From positions 237-54,647 of the forward strand of contig NZ_BMDR01000014.1 of assembly GCF_014635885.1 (NCBI RefSeq): DNA of 54,411 nucleotides. The letters are read 5' to 3'. A program made the translations under genes and the position numbers. This DNA comes from Acinetobacter vivianii (GTDB lineage: Bacteria > Pseudomonadota > Gammaproteobacteria > Pseudomonadales > Moraxellaceae). Of this stretch, positions 26,511-34,811 are shown piece by piece. How positions within the stretch are numbered: the stretch's first letter is position 1; every line of letters starts with the position of its first letter. The notes below the pieces were generated by a model. The model saw only the letters and a program-made list of their open reading frames with translations, was not told where the DNA came from and searched no databases.

Positions 26511-27911
26511 ATGTCTTTTCAATTCACAAAATTAGGACTTGCACTGGTACTCACTGGCTCCTTGGCTGGCTGTTCTGCAGTCGTCAAAACACCCTACAAC
26601 GCCCCTGCTGTACAAGTACCACAACAGTTCCAGTACGATGCACAAAAAAATAGAAATGTTAATCTGACCGATCAATGGTGGACCCTGTTTAATGATGCCC
26701 AGTTGAATCAACTAGTCGATCAGGTACTGGCAAAAAATAGTGATTTAAGCGTCGCAGGCATCACCCTGAAACAAGCCCGCTTACAAGCGGATTTGACTGA
26801 AAATAAACAAGGCCTGCGTACCAGCTCTACGGTTTCCACTGGTCATAGTTATGACCTACGTTCAGGTAATGGCTCTGATCGTGGTTTAACCACCAGCGCG
26901 GGGGTCAGCTATGAGCTTGATCTATTTGGCAAGCTAGCCAGCCAAACAGAAGCCAGCCGTTGGGAAGCTTTAGCAAGTGAACAAGACTTGCAAGCCACTG
27001 CGCAAAGTCTAGTTGGCACAACAGCGAAACTGTATTGGCAGCTGGGTTATCTGAATGAGCGTTATCAAACTGTTCAACAGAACTTGGCTTCGACTCAAAA
27101 AACCTATTCTCTAGTGAAGTCACAATACAAAGCAGGTGCTGTTTCTGGTCTGGATCTCACTCAAGCAGAGCAATCGGTACAAAGCCAGAAAGCCAGTCTC
27201 AGTCAAATCGAACAACAACGTGTTGAAACCCGTACCGCCCTTGCCGTTTTACTGCATGAGCCAGTGCAGCAATTAAATATCAAGGAACCAGCACAATTAC
27301 CACGCAATGCTTTGCCAAATATCGCTACAGGCTTACCTGCTGATATTTTATCGCGCCGTCCAGACTTGCAGGCTTCAGAATTACGCTTACGTAAAACCTT
27401 AGCCACGAAAGATGCGACTAAAGCCAGCTACTATCCATCAATTAATCTGACTGGAAGTCTCGGCTCTACAAGTACATCATTAACTCAGTTATTGAAGAAC
27501 CCTGCTCTAACCTTGGGTGCGAGCTTAAGCCTACCTTTCCTGCAATATAATGATATGAAGAAAGATATTGCAATCAGTGATCTTGAGTATGAAAAAGCCA
27601 TTACTCAATATCGTCAAACGCTCTATCAGGCCTTTGCTGATGTGGAAAATGCCTTATCTAATCGCACTCAACTGAATCAGCAAGTTCAATTACAACAACG
27701 TAATGTCGAGCTAGCAGATAAAACTGAACGCTTAACCCAAGTGCGTTATCGCAATGGTGCAATTGCCTTAAAGAATTTACTGGATGCACAGGAAACTACA
27801 CGTAATGCCCGACTCAGTTTGGTTGAAACCAAGCAGAATCAATACAATGCGTATGTGACCTTGATGCAAGCACTTGGTGGAAGTCCTTTAAAAGAACTAC
27901 CGAAACAATAG
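26511..27911 (+). CDS. Outer-membrane efflux channel lipoprotein (NodT/OprM type)
   Basis: A 466-residue TolC-fold channel, third part of the MacA-MacB exporter. The ATG at 26511 has AAGGA eight bases upstream and is preferred over TTG at 26505. The signal peptide ends in lipobox LAGC at about residue 21, so the N terminus is lipid-anchored in the outer membrane. Two repeated alpha-helical halves contain family motifs such as LTDQWWTLFNDAQLNQLVDQ, GVSYELDLFGKL and IATGLPADILSRRPDLQASE. It starts 11 bp after macB, making a complete three-gene export operon. Many macAB pairs borrow TolC from elsewhere; here the channel is encoded together with them. Confidence 0.95.
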   Translation: MSFQFTKLGLALVLTGSLAGCSAVVKTPYNAPAVQVPQQFQYDAQKNRNVNLTDQWWTLFNDAQLNQLVDQVLAKNSDLSVAGITLKQARLQADLTENKQGLRTSSTVSTGHSYDLRSGNGSDRGLTTSAGVSYELDLFGKLASQTEASRWEALASEQDLQATAQSLVGTTAKLYWQLGYLNERYQTVQQNLASTQKTYSLVKSQYKAGAVSGLDLTQAEQSVQSQKASLSQIEQQRVETRTALAVLLHEPVQQLNIKEPAQLPRNALPNIATGLPADILSRRPDLQASELRLRKTLATKDATKASYYPSINLTGSLGSTSTSLTQLLKNPALTLGASLSLPFLQYNDMKKDIAISDLEYEKAITQYRQTLYQAFADVENALSNRTQLNQQVQLQQRNVELADKTERLTQVRYRNGAIALKNLLDAQETTRNARLSLVETKQNQYNAYVTLMQALGGSPLKELPKQ

Positions 27912-27935
27912 CCCTAGCGCTATTGTTTGGCACGC

Positions 27936-28352
27936 TTATTCTTTCACCAGATCTGGATTATTCTGGATCTGTTGAATACGTTTAATCTTGTCCTGATCAT
28001 CAAAAACAACTTCATACGAGAGTTTCTGACCATTAAAATACATCTCGGTCGGTGAGCCAATCACTTCCCATAGACCAATGGTGGCAATATCCGCAGTCGT
28101 GTGCCATAGCGTACGGCTGATTCTGGCTGCTTTTGAGTAGCCTTGCTGGAAGGTATAAATCTCTTTACGTTCGCCATTCACTGTTTCTGAAGTGACGGGT
28201 GCACCCAATTCAGAAATCACATAATTTCGATGCTTCCCCACTTCTAAAACCGTCATATTCTTTTTATGCGGTTGGTTACTTGCCATGACTGCAGCACAAC
28301 CTTGAAGTGAAAGAAGAGTGACTAATCCTAAAACAACAGCTATTTTCTTCAC
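27936..28352 (-). CDS. BamE/SmpA-like small lipoprotein
   Basis: A 138-residue lipoprotein. I prefer the GTG at 28352 (VKKIAVVLG...) because it gives a normal signal peptide ending in lipobox SLQGC; the longer frame adds 16 residues with no export logic. The region after residue 35 (NMTVLEVGKHRNYVISELGAP) has the opening seen in SmpA/OmlA/BamE-like domains, which have a two-helix, three-strand fold. BamE itself helps the outer-membrane protein assembly machine, but this paralogue-like protein need not. It converges on the export operon and has no partner gene. Confidence 0.75.
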   Translation of the reverse strand: MKKIAVVLGLVTLLSLQGCAAVMASNQPHKKNMTVLEVGKHRNYVISELGAPVTSETVNGERKEIYTFQQGYSKAARISRTLWHTTADIATIGLWEVIGSPTEMYFNGQKLSYEVVFDDQDKIKRIQQIQNNPDLVKE

Positions 28353-28682
28353 GTTTTTTGACCTACCCCGAAAGCTAAAAAATAATATATTTATCGACAT
28401 TCTCTTTAGAATTTTCGATTAAACAAAAACCAGCATTAATTAGCATATAAAGGATAGGATGACAAATAGATAATTATACTTATTGATATATTTTCAATAG
28501 ATCGTTTATTGTTGTGTTAAAAATTATGAAATAAGGCTTACTAGTTTTTTTTATTGACGTAAATATTGCTGTTTTATATGCTGATCAAAATATAATTATG
28601 TTGGATAAGCACAAAATTAGTTATATGGCATTTTCATTTTGATTATTCGGAAAATTTGCTATGTAACTGTAGCTAGGTAATT
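28353..28682. other. AT-rich gap upstream of the orphan gene
   Basis: About 330 bp with no supported gene. It contains the promoter at 28554-28582 and, on the other strand, the start region of the BamE-like lipoprotein gene. Confidence 0.5.
28554..28582 (+). promoter_or_regulatory. Sigma70-like promoter for the orphan gene
   Basis: TTGACG (28554-28559) and TATGCT (28577-28582) are separated by exactly 17 bp, in the right direction and about 100 bp before the ATG at 28683. The -35 box matches five of six consensus bases and the -10 box four of six. Confidence 0.5.
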
Positions 28683-29306
28683 ATGAATCTTGGTCGAGAA
28701 CTTCAAGTGTTAGATCAGTGGATAGAGGACTTTCCAAAGATTGGTATGGAAACGCTCGGTGGAGAAGGCGGGCCTATGTATATCTTGGACATCGTAGTTA
28801 TTGGCGTCACTAAACGATCTTTAAGTCTAGCCACTGGTTTGCGCGATTTGGTCAATGCTAAAAACATGACTTGCTCGCGGGCGATAGTTCGAATGCAGTT
28901 GGATACGGTAAGTCGCTTCTTGGCATATACGTATGTAGATGACCCTTCGGGAATGGCATTGGCCGTCATTGGTGGTAAGCCTTTGCACAAGTTCAAGTGT
29001 CGTGATGGAAAACAACTCAGGGACGGATACCTGATAGAGCGGATGAGCGAAAAGCACCCTTGGGTTAAAAATACATACAAATACACCTCGGGATATGTTC
29101 ATTTCTCTGAAAAGCAGGTTTTCGATTCAATTCAATCCTTTGGGAATGATGAGGAGCGAACGGTTCAATTCCAAGTAAGCTCGGAGGACCATAAATTTCC
29201 AGAGGCTAGTTGGGTAGAAATTGTGCAATGCTTTAACGAAATGTTATCCATAGTCGCCCAGCTGTTTGCGACTTATAAAAATGAGCTAAAGTGGGCTGGA
29301 AGATGA
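28683..29306 (+). CDS. Orphan protein, possibly HEPN-like/DUF5677-type, likely horizontally acquired
   Basis: A 207-residue, mostly helical protein with no signal peptide. The pattern of a conserved Arg helix (SRAIVRMQLDTVSRFLAYTY, near residues 65-85) followed later by YKYTSGYVHFSEKQVF resembles uncharacterised DUF5677-like proteins, whose Y-x-x-x-S-x-x-V-H motif recalls HEPN-type folds; that is family resemblance by eye only. Compared with flanking genes the codon use is less AT-biased (CGG, GAG, GGG are frequent). It is a lone gene with its own promoter, and a short palindrome resembling the inner part of an integron attachment site begins four bases after the stop (29310-29324). Function is unknown. 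Confidence 0.7.
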   Translation: MNLGRELQVLDQWIEDFPKIGMETLGGEGGPMYILDIVVIGVTKRSLSLATGLRDLVNAKNMTCSRAIVRMQLDTVSRFLAYTYVDDPSGMALAVIGGKPLHKFKCRDGKQLRDGYLIERMSEKHPWVKNTYKYTSGYVHFSEKQVFDSIQSFGNDEERTVQFQVSSEDHKFPEASWVEIVQCFNEMLSIVAQLFATYKNELKWAGR

Positions 29307-29309
29307 AAT

Positions 29310-29324
29310 CGCCTAACGCAGGCG
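29310..29324. repeat. Short GCCTAAC palindrome after the orphan gene, weakly attC-like
   Basis: CGCC-TAACGCA-GGCG begins four bases after the stop. GCCTAAC fits the RYYYAAC box of integron attC sites, but the matching GTTRRRY box at a proper distance is not seen; GTTATTT nearby does not fit. It may be a remnant or chance. Confidence 0.3.
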
Positions 29325-29348
29325 TTATTTCCACAGTTTTGAAAAAAC

Positions 29349-29371
29349 AAAGCCGCTATAAAAGCGGCTTT
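29349..29371. terminator. Bidirectional terminator between the orphan gene and fabI
   Basis: AAAGCCGCT (29349-29357) and AGCGGCTTT (29363-29371) form a 9-bp stem between convergent genes, with A runs on one side and T-rich sequence on the other. Confidence 0.8.
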
Positions 29372-29395
29372 ATCAAATAATTTAGATCAATCTAA

Positions 29396-30196
29396 CTATT
29401 CATCATCCATCATGCTTTGGCTCATACCAACCGTATTAAAGCCGCCATCAACATACATGATTTCACCCGTAATACCCGAAGCCCACGGTGAGCAAAGGAA
29501 TAATGCAGCATTGCCCACTTCTTCAATCGTCACATTACGTTTTAGTGGAGAGATTTTTTCATTGGCATCTAACATCTTACGGAAAGACTTAATGCCTGAT
29601 GCTGCTAAAGTACGGATTGGACCAGCAGAAATTGCATTCACGCGAATACCATCTACACCCAAACTTGACGCTAAATAACGAACGCCTGCTTCTAACGATG
29701 CTTTCGCCATACCCATCACGTTATAGTTCGGCATCACACGCTCAGAACCCTGATAAGTCAAAGTCAATAAACAACCTTGGCGCGCTTGTAATAATGGTTT
29801 AGCCGCACGAGCCATCGCGATAAAGCTATATGCACTAATGTCATGTGCAATTTTAAAACCGTCACGATCGGTCACGTCAGTAAAGTCACCATCAAGCGTA
29901 TGCGCTGGCGCAAAACCAATTGAATGCACCACACCATCCAAACCATCCCAGTGTTTTGCCAACTCGACAAAGGCATTGTCAATTTCTTGATCAACAGCAA
30001 CATCACAAGGGAAAACCAAAGTTGAACCAAACTGTGCTGCAAAATCATCAACACGTTTTTTCAGCTTTTCATTTGGATAAGTAAACGCGAGCTCTGCACC
30101 TTCACGGTGTAACGCTGCGGCAATACCGTAAGCAATTGATAATTTACTTGCAATACCGGCAATTAAAAAACGTTTACCAGCTAAAAGTCCTTGTGA
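29396..30196 (-). CDS. fabI: Enoyl-[acyl-carrier-protein] reductase (NADH), FabI
   Basis: A 266-residue short-chain dehydrogenase that performs the last reduction in each cycle of fatty-acid elongation. The start MSQGLLAGKRFLIAG at 30196 fits the family and has a GAG-rich ribosome site; the frame extends upstream to 30289 without homology. The cofactor site is GIASKLSIAYGIA near residue 15. The catalytic Tyr and Lys occur as YNVMGMAKASLEAG, preceded by LTLTYQGSERVMP. The VHSIGFAPAH segment keeps the Gly whose change gives triclosan resistance in E. coli, so a sensitive enzyme is expected. It appears monocistronic. Confidence 0.97.
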   Translation of the reverse strand, partial: SQGLLAGKRFLIAGIASKLSIAYGIAAALHREGAELAFTYPNEKLKKRVDDFAAQFGSTLVFPCDVAVDQEIDNAFVELAKHWDGLDGVVHSIGFAPAHTLDGDFTDVTDRDGFKIAHDISAYSFIAMARAAKPLLQARQGCLLTLTYQGSERVMPNYNVMGMAKASLEAGVRYLASSLGVDGIRVNAISAGPIRTLAASGIKSFRKMLDANEKISPLKRNVTIEEVGNAALFLCSPWASGITGEIMYVDGGFNTVGMSQSMMDDE

Positions 30197-30293
30197 CATC
30201 TTATTCTCACTCGAAAAATTTTCAACACATGATGCCAAGATTCCAGCGCTTGCGGAATTGCATAATCCACCTTTTTTACAATCTTGCATAAAA

Positions 30294-30319
30294 AAATCGC
30301 CTTCACAGGAAGACGATTT
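30294..30319 (-). terminator. Terminator after the YccA-like gene
   Basis: AAATCGCCTTC (30294-30304) and GAAGACGATTT (30309-30319) form a stem with one mismatch and loop ACAG; on the minus strand it is followed by a run of T. Confidence 0.7.
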
Positions 30320-30341
30320 GTATTTTTAATTGAATCAGAAC

Positions 30342-31076
30342 TTAATCATCGCCACGAAGCAGACTCAATAAACGCAGGAATGAGTAATACATCCACACCA
30401 AAGTTGCCAATAAGGCAATGGCACAGATCCATTCAAATGCTTTTGGAGCACGTTGAGCAGCGGCATTTTCGATCAGATCAAAGTCCAGAATCAGGTTTAA
30501 TGAGGCAATCACAGCCACAAAAGCAGCAAAGCCGATACCCAACCAGTTACTTTCAAAGATATAAGGGATGCTCGAACCAAAAGCTAAACGCAAAATAATC
30601 TGCACCACAAATACCAGTGCAATTGCGATGGAAGCAGAAATGACAATTGCCTTAAATTTTTCAGTGGCACGAATGATCTGAAATTTATATAAGGCAAATA
30701 GCACCAAAGTGGTCACGAATGTTGCCAATAATGCCTGTAAAGGTACGCCTGGATATTTCAACTGGAAAATAAACGAGACGCCACCTAAAAAAGCCCCTTC
30801 AAATAAAGCATAAGGAATAGCTAAAGCTGGTGCGGTATTCGATTTAAATGTGGTAATGAGTGCAAGAATAAGACCACCGACTGCACCAATAATCGTTGCA
30901 GCATAAGCAATCGACAGATTCGCTGTCATCGCACAGTAGAAAAATAAGGCCATGCCTAAAACAGCAGCAATCACCGTTAAAAGTACAGATTTTTGAATCG
31001 CACCCTGAATGGTCATTGGCTCAGCCAAATCTTGATAGGTTTCTACCCGCGTTAAAATGGGGTTAGTACTTTGCAT
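30342..31076 (-). CDS. BI-1/YccA-family integral membrane protein
   Basis: A 244-residue protein with seven hydrophobic segments, matching the Bax-inhibitor-1/YccA group. I chose the ATG at 31076 because AGAGAG lies about six bases upstream; an ATG at 31103 has no such site. The sixth and seventh helices with FAAFVAVIASLNLILDFDLI and the Asp residues in this region agree with the family's pH-sensing calcium-leak site in BsYetJ. Bacterial members include YccA, which modulates FtsH. The long soluble N terminus (STNPILTRVETYQDLAEPM) is typical of Acinetobacter-like members. It is flanked by its own terminator and that of orn. Confidence 0.88.
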   Translation of the reverse strand: MQSTNPILTRVETYQDLAEPMTIQGAIQKSVLLTVIAAVLGMALFFYCAMTANLSIAYAATIIGAVGGLILALITTFKSNTAPALAIPYALFEGAFLGGVSFIFQLKYPGVPLQALLATFVTTLVLFALYKFQIIRATEKFKAIVISASIAIALVFVVQIILRLAFGSSIPYIFESNWLGIGFAAFVAVIASLNLILDFDLIENAAAQRAPKAFEWICAIALLATLVWMYYSFLRLLSLLRGDD

Positions 31077-31160
31077 GTACGCTCTCTTTTTTATAGTTTG
31101 CAATTAAAATCCGAGTTTAAGCGATTTTTTGATCAATCCCAACTATTTTTAGCGCATTAA

Positions 31161-31182
31161 AAAAGGAGCCAAAGCTCCTTTT
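31161..31182 (-). terminator. Terminator after orn
   Basis: AAAAGGAGC (31161-31169) and GCTCCTTTT (31174-31182) form a perfect 9-bp stem with loop CAAA, 21 bp after the orn stop on the minus strand. Confidence 0.85.
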
Positions 31183-31202
31183 ATGTATGACTCAGAAAAC
31201 GA

Positions 31203-31763
31203 TTACTTATCGTTATTCATGATAAAAAAGTATTCACGATAGTATTTTAATTCTGCGATCGAATCACGGATGTCATCCATTGCCAAATGCGATGCATTTT
31301 TCTTTAAACCGCTCATAATTTCTGGTCTCCAGCGTTTAGCCAGCTCTTTTACAGAAGACACATCCAGATTGCGATAATGGAAGAATTGTTCCAGTTCAGG
31401 CATCAAACGATGCAAGAAACGGCGGTCTTGGCAAATTGAGTTACCGCACATCGGAGAAGATTTTGGATTGACCCATTTTTTCAAAAATTCGAGAGTTTGC
31501 TGTTCCGCATCTTGTGCAGTGAGTTTACTACGGCGAACACGCTCGATCAGGCCAGACTGACCATGTTGCTTGGTATTCCACTCATCCATTGCATTTAGAA
31601 TCAAATCAGATTGATGTACCGCTAAAACAGGCCCTTCAGCCAAGATATTTAAATGATCATCTGTAATAATTGTTGCAATTTCAATGATCTTGTCGTTATC
31701 GGTATCAAGTCCGGTCATTTCCAGATCGATCCAAATTAATCGTGTATCAGGGGTGCTGCTCAT
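31203..31763 (-). CDS. orn: Oligoribonuclease
   Basis: A 186-residue 3'-5' exonuclease that degrades dinucleotides and very short RNA, including pGpG from c-di-GMP breakdown, which links it to the EAL protein in this window. The DEDDh residues are visible: RLIWIDLEMTGLD (Asp and Glu), then MCGNSICQDRRFLHR (Asp), and NASHLAMDDIRDSI (His, Asp) near the C terminus. The start MSSTPDTRLIWIDLEM at 31763 aligns with known Orn; the frame continues to 31805 without family similarity. It diverges from rsgA, the frequent neighbour arrangement in gammaproteobacteria. Confidence 0.96.
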   Translation of the reverse strand: MSSTPDTRLIWIDLEMTGLDTDNDKIIEIATIITDDHLNILAEGPVLAVHQSDLILNAMDEWNTKQHGQSGLIERVRRSKLTAQDAEQQTLEFLKKWVNPKSSPMCGNSICQDRRFLHRLMPELEQFFHYRNLDVSSVKELAKRWRPEIMSGLKKNASHLAMDDIRDSIAELKYYREYFFIMNNDK

Positions 31764-31887
31764 GGATGGCAATTCTAAAGTGCTTAAAAACATCAATAGT
31801 AGCAAATTAATTACATCTTGGCTGTAATTCTATAGCGGCTTCATGCTATTTTTGCGGTCTTCAAAGTGTGGATTTTTTGGGATATGA

Positions 31888-32946
31888 ATGGCTTTAATTC
31901 GTAAGCGTCGTTTAACCGAACAACAGCAGCGTCGTATTGAGAAACAGCATAAATCGCGTCAAGACGACATTGACACGTCACAAGATTTAGATGGACTGGT
32001 TGTTCAGCATTATGGTCGTCAACTCGAAGTACAAGCCTTGTCTGTGCCTGAACAGCATCCTGAAAAACCACAAGTAGCCGATGGTGAACCAGAACCATTC
32101 TGGAAACCGATTGAATTGGACAGTATTTGGCGTTGCCATACCCGTACCAACCTCGAATTACTGGTCACAGGCGATCGGGTGAAATGGCAAGCTGATCCGA
32201 TTACTGGCTTAGGCATTATCACCGCGATTTATCCAAGACAATCGCTCCTGACCCGCCCCGACCGCTATCACAAGGTTAAACCTGTCGCAGCCAACATCAG
32301 TCTCATCGTCATCGTGTTTGCGCCTTTACCAGAGCCCGCGCCGACATTGATCGACCGCTATCTGGTGGCCTGTGCCGATGCCAATATTCCAGCGCTGTTA
32401 GTGTTGAATAAATCCGACTTGCTGACTGAAAATGATCCGATTCTGACCCTGCTCAGTGAATATGAAGCATTAGGCTATGAAACCCTGATTTGCCATTCAC
32501 GTGGTGATCTCTCTGAACTGTCAGCACGTTTGGACAATGAAACTGTCGCTTTCGTTGGACAGTCTGGTGTCGGTAAAAGCTCGCTGATTAATACCATTGT
32601 TCCAGATGCGGCACAGAAAACCAATGTGATTTCAGAAAACTCGGCACTCGGGCAACACACCACGACCTCGACCAGATTGATCAAATTTGGAACAAACGGT
32701 GCGCTCATTGATTCTCCGGGAATCCGTGAATTCGGGCTATGGCATCTCAGTCTGGAAAAGGTACGTACTGGTTTTCCCGAGATAGAAACACATCTAGGGC
32801 TTTGCCAGTTCCGTAATTGCACTCATACCCATGAGAAAAATTGCGCACTGAAACAAGCGGTTGAGGCTGGTGAAATTTTGCCAAGACGTTTGGACAGTTA
32901 TCTGCGTTTAATGGATGAAATTCAGGAAGCCCAGCAAAAAAGTTAA
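31888..32946 (+). CDS. rsgA: Ribosome small subunit GTPase RsgA
   Basis: A 352-residue circularly permuted GTPase that checks late assembly of the 30S subunit. The motifs occur in the permuted order: NKSD (G4) near residue 172, GQSGVGKSS (G1) near 225, DSPGIREFGLW (G3) near 274. The C-terminal zinc finger is CQFRNCTHTHEKNC, and the N-terminal OB-fold region (WRCHTRTNLELLVTGDRVKW) precedes the GTPase. The basic start ALIRKRRLTEQQQRR is typical of Gammaproteobacteria. It is divergent to orn, with 124 bp between the two starts. Confidence 0.97.
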   Translation: MALIRKRRLTEQQQRRIEKQHKSRQDDIDTSQDLDGLVVQHYGRQLEVQALSVPEQHPEKPQVADGEPEPFWKPIELDSIWRCHTRTNLELLVTGDRVKWQADPITGLGIITAIYPRQSLLTRPDRYHKVKPVAANISLIVIVFAPLPEPAPTLIDRYLVACADANIPALLVLNKSDLLTENDPILTLLSEYEALGYETLICHSRGDLSELSARLDNETVAFVGQSGVGKSSLINTIVPDAAQKTNVISENSALGQHTTTSTRLIKFGTNGALIDSPGIREFGLWHLSLEKVRTGFPEIETHLGLCQFRNCTHTHEKNCALKQAVEAGEILPRRLDSYLRLMDEIQEAQQKS

Positions 32947-32977
32947 TTTTGTTGGACTTTACCCCTTGAACTAACAT

Positions 32978-33006
32978 TTTTGATCACCATAGAGATAAGT
33001 TATACT
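32978..33006 (+). promoter_or_regulatory. Sigma70-like promoter of the rhodanese-grxC-secB operon
   Basis: TTTTGA (32978-32983) and TATACT (33001-33006) are separated by 17 bp. The -10 box matches five of six consensus bases. It lies about 37 bp upstream of the GTG at 33043. Confidence 0.5.
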
Positions 33007-33042
33007 CAGGATCAATTTTGTATTTTAATTTTTAGGTGACTT

Positions 33043-33459
33043 GTGGAACGCTGGTTAGAGTTTATGGGGAATCACCCCTTCTTATTTGGTACGCTCGGCG
33101 TGTTAATCGTGTTGTTCTTTATTTTAGAAGGACAGCGCAATGGTCGTAAAATTTCACCACAATCACTCGGTATCTTGATCAAGGCAAAAAATGCCATCTT
33201 GATCGACTTACGTGATGGAAAAGATTTCCGTGATGGTCACATTAGCGGTAGCCGTAACATTCCATATAGCCAGATCACCAGTCATGTTGATGAATTAAAA
33301 GCAAGTGATCGTCCATTGGTCTTCATTTGTAACTTAGGGCAAGTTGCAGGCTCAGCACTACAAAAAGTAGGTCATGCTGACAGCTACCGTCTAGACGGTG
33401 GTATTAGCAACTGGAAAGCGCAAGGCTTACCTTTAGTTAAAAGCAAAACCAAAGCTTAA
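33043..33459 (+). CDS. Membrane-anchored rhodanese-like protein
   Basis: A 138-residue protein with an N-terminal membrane helix (about residues 11-28, PFLFGTLGVLIVLFFILEG) and a single rhodanese domain. The active-site loop is FICNLGQVAGS, with Cys at about residue 96, so sulfur transfer is possible. It begins with GTG and resembles E. coli YibN, which has the same order yibN-grxC-secB. The product probably faces the cytoplasm, near the Sec and redox proteins encoded beside it, but no partner is proven. It is the first gene of a three-gene operon. Confidence 0.88.
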   Translation: MERWLEFMGNHPFLFGTLGVLIVLFFILEGQRNGRKISPQSLGILIKAKNAILIDLRDGKDFRDGHISGSRNIPYSQITSHVDELKASDRPLVFICNLGQVAGSALQKVGHADSYRLDGGISNWKAQGLPLVKSKTKA

Positions 33460-33470
33460 GGAGAGATAAC

Positions 33471-33731
33471 ATGACAACGCCAAACGTCACCATCTATTCA
33501 ACCCTTTCTTGCCCGTACTGTGTGCGTGCAAAACAATTACTTGAGCGTAAAGGTGTTGCTTTTAAAGAAATTAATCTTTCCAATGAAGCGCCAGAAGTTC
33601 GTATTGAATTGATGCAACGTACCAATCACCGTACAGTGCCACAAATTTTTATTAAAGATCAGTTTATCGGTGGTTTTGATCAACTTTATGCTTTAGAGCG
33701 TGAAGGTAAACTCGACCAATTATTAGCTTAA
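33471..33731 (+). CDS. grxC: Glutaredoxin 3
   Basis: An 86-residue glutathione-dependent thiol oxidoreductase. The active site CPYC sits in STLSCPYCVRAKQLLERKGV, the cis-Pro in HRTVPQIFI and the glutathione-binding GGFDQLYALEREGKL follow, all as in E. coli Grx3. It could supply electrons to ArsC at 8174-8596, which depends on a glutaredoxin, though the genes are unlinked. AGGAG lies upstream of the ATG; the gene sits 11 bp after the rhodanese gene and 28 bp before secB. Confidence 0.96.
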   Translation: MTTPNVTIYSTLSCPYCVRAKQLLERKGVAFKEINLSNEAPEVRIELMQRTNHRTVPQIFIKDQFIGGFDQLYALEREGKLDQLLA

Positions 33732-33759
33732 CAACACATCCGAGATTTAAGGAAAAACA

Positions 33760-34218
33760 ATGAGCGAAGAACAAGTTCAACCACAACTCGCGTTAGAACG
33801 TATTTATACCAAAGACATCTCTTTTGAAGTTCCTGGTGCACAAGTATTTACTAAACAATGGCAACCAGAACTCAACATCAATTTATCTTCTGCTGCAGAA
33901 AAAATTGATCCAACACACTATGAAGTGTCTTTGAAAGTTGTGGTTCAAGCGAACAACGAAAATGAAACTGCGTTCATCGTTGATGTCACTCAATCAGGTA
34001 TCTTCTTGGTTGATGGTGTAGAAGAAGATCGTCTTCCATACATCTTAGGCGCATACTGCCCAAATATCCTATTCCCGTTCTTGCGTGAAGCAGTAAATGA
34101 TCTAGTAACAAAGGGTAGCTTCCCTCAATTGTTACTTACACCGATTAACTTCGATGCTGAATTCGAAGCAAACATGCAACGCCTTCAAGCGGATGCAGAT
34201 GCACAAGGTCAAGCATAA
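33760..34218 (+). CDS. secB: Protein-export chaperone SecB
   Basis: A 152-residue tetrameric chaperone that keeps preproteins unfolded and delivers them to SecA. Recognisable are LALERIYTKDISFEVPGAQV at residues 10-30, INLSSAAEKIDPTHYEVSL and the conserved GAYCPNILFPFLREAVNDLV. AAGGA lies seven bases upstream of the ATG. It closes the rhodanese-grxC-secB operon and is followed by a strong terminator. Confidence 0.97.
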   Translation: MSEEQVQPQLALERIYTKDISFEVPGAQVFTKQWQPELNINLSSAAEKIDPTHYEVSLKVVVQANNENETAFIVDVTQSGIFLVDGVEEDRLPYILGAYCPNILFPFLREAVNDLVTKGSFPQLLLTPINFDAEFEANMQRLQADADAQGQA

Positions 34219-34236
34219 GACTTTTGTGAATGAATC

Positions 34237-34268
34237 AAAAAAACCACAGCACTTGCTGTGGTTTTTTT
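34237..34268 (+). terminator. Rho-independent terminator after secB
   Basis: A7CCACAGC (34237-34250) and GCTGTGGT7 (34255-34268) form a 14-bp stem with loop ACTT; the T run ends the transcript 50 bp after the secB stop. Confidence 0.9.
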
Positions 34269-34310
34269 ATAATAATAAGAAGCATGTTATGAGTAAAACG
34301 AGAATAAGAC

Positions 34311-34799
34311 ATGACCACAGCGCTCTATCCACTTTGCCAACAGGTCTTTCCTGAACTGACACAAGTTCCATACCCCCTTCATCCACACGAGTTTCATCAA
34401 TTTATCAATTGGGCCAATACCCTGCACTCAAACATCCAGTATGTAGAATTAAAAGAATATTATGACAATGGCGCTGACCAGTGTTATCAACTGCAACAAA
34501 CCCAAGTCGATATTGAGCAACTGAATAACCGTATTGAAAGTGAAGTCGAACAGCTTTTCGCTGAATATGCTGATGCAACACAGGATGAGCAGAACGAGAT
34601 TGATTTTGCAGAACATATCTACGCGATTTTATTTGACTATCTTTATGCGGTTGCGGAACAGCATGATTTAGCACTATTACTGATCTCGAATGAAAATCCT
34701 TACTGGATGCTGGTTCCAGATCAGGCCGAACAGATTAAACATCTCATTGAAGCATTTAATAGCACATTTTCTGATGTGGAGCTTTATCACTATGTCTAA
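34311..34799 (+). CDS. Conserved-looking hypothetical acidic protein
   Basis: A 162-residue cytoplasmic protein with no signal peptide, membrane helix or motif I recognise. It is acidic (runs such as DIEQLNNRIESEVEQLFAEY) and mostly helical in appearance, with aromatic residues near the C terminus (NPYWMLVP). Codon use agrees with neighbouring genes. It lies just beyond the secB terminator and converges on alkB with only 12 bp between the stops, with no clear terminator in between. Role unknown. Confidence 0.75.
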   Translation: MTTALYPLCQQVFPELTQVPYPLHPHEFHQFINWANTLHSNIQYVELKEYYDNGADQCYQLQQTQVDIEQLNNRIESEVEQLFAEYADATQDEQNEIDFAEHIYAILFDYLYAVAEQHDLALLLISNENPYWMLVPDQAEQIKHLIEAFNSTFSDVELYHYV

Positions 34800-34811
34800 G
34801 CGAGGATCGAG

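Noticed and set aside
28715..29102. Minus-strand frames inside the orphan gene
   Set aside because: They lie wholly within the plus-strand orphan gene, which has a better promoter and start; no independent support.
29311..29330. Integron attC site
   Set aside because: Only one core-like box is present and the spacing is far too short; reported only as weak resemblance.
33043..34218. A novel system formed by rhodanese, glutaredoxin and SecB
   Set aside because: The same order (yibN-grxC-secB) is well known in E. coli and other gammaproteobacteria.
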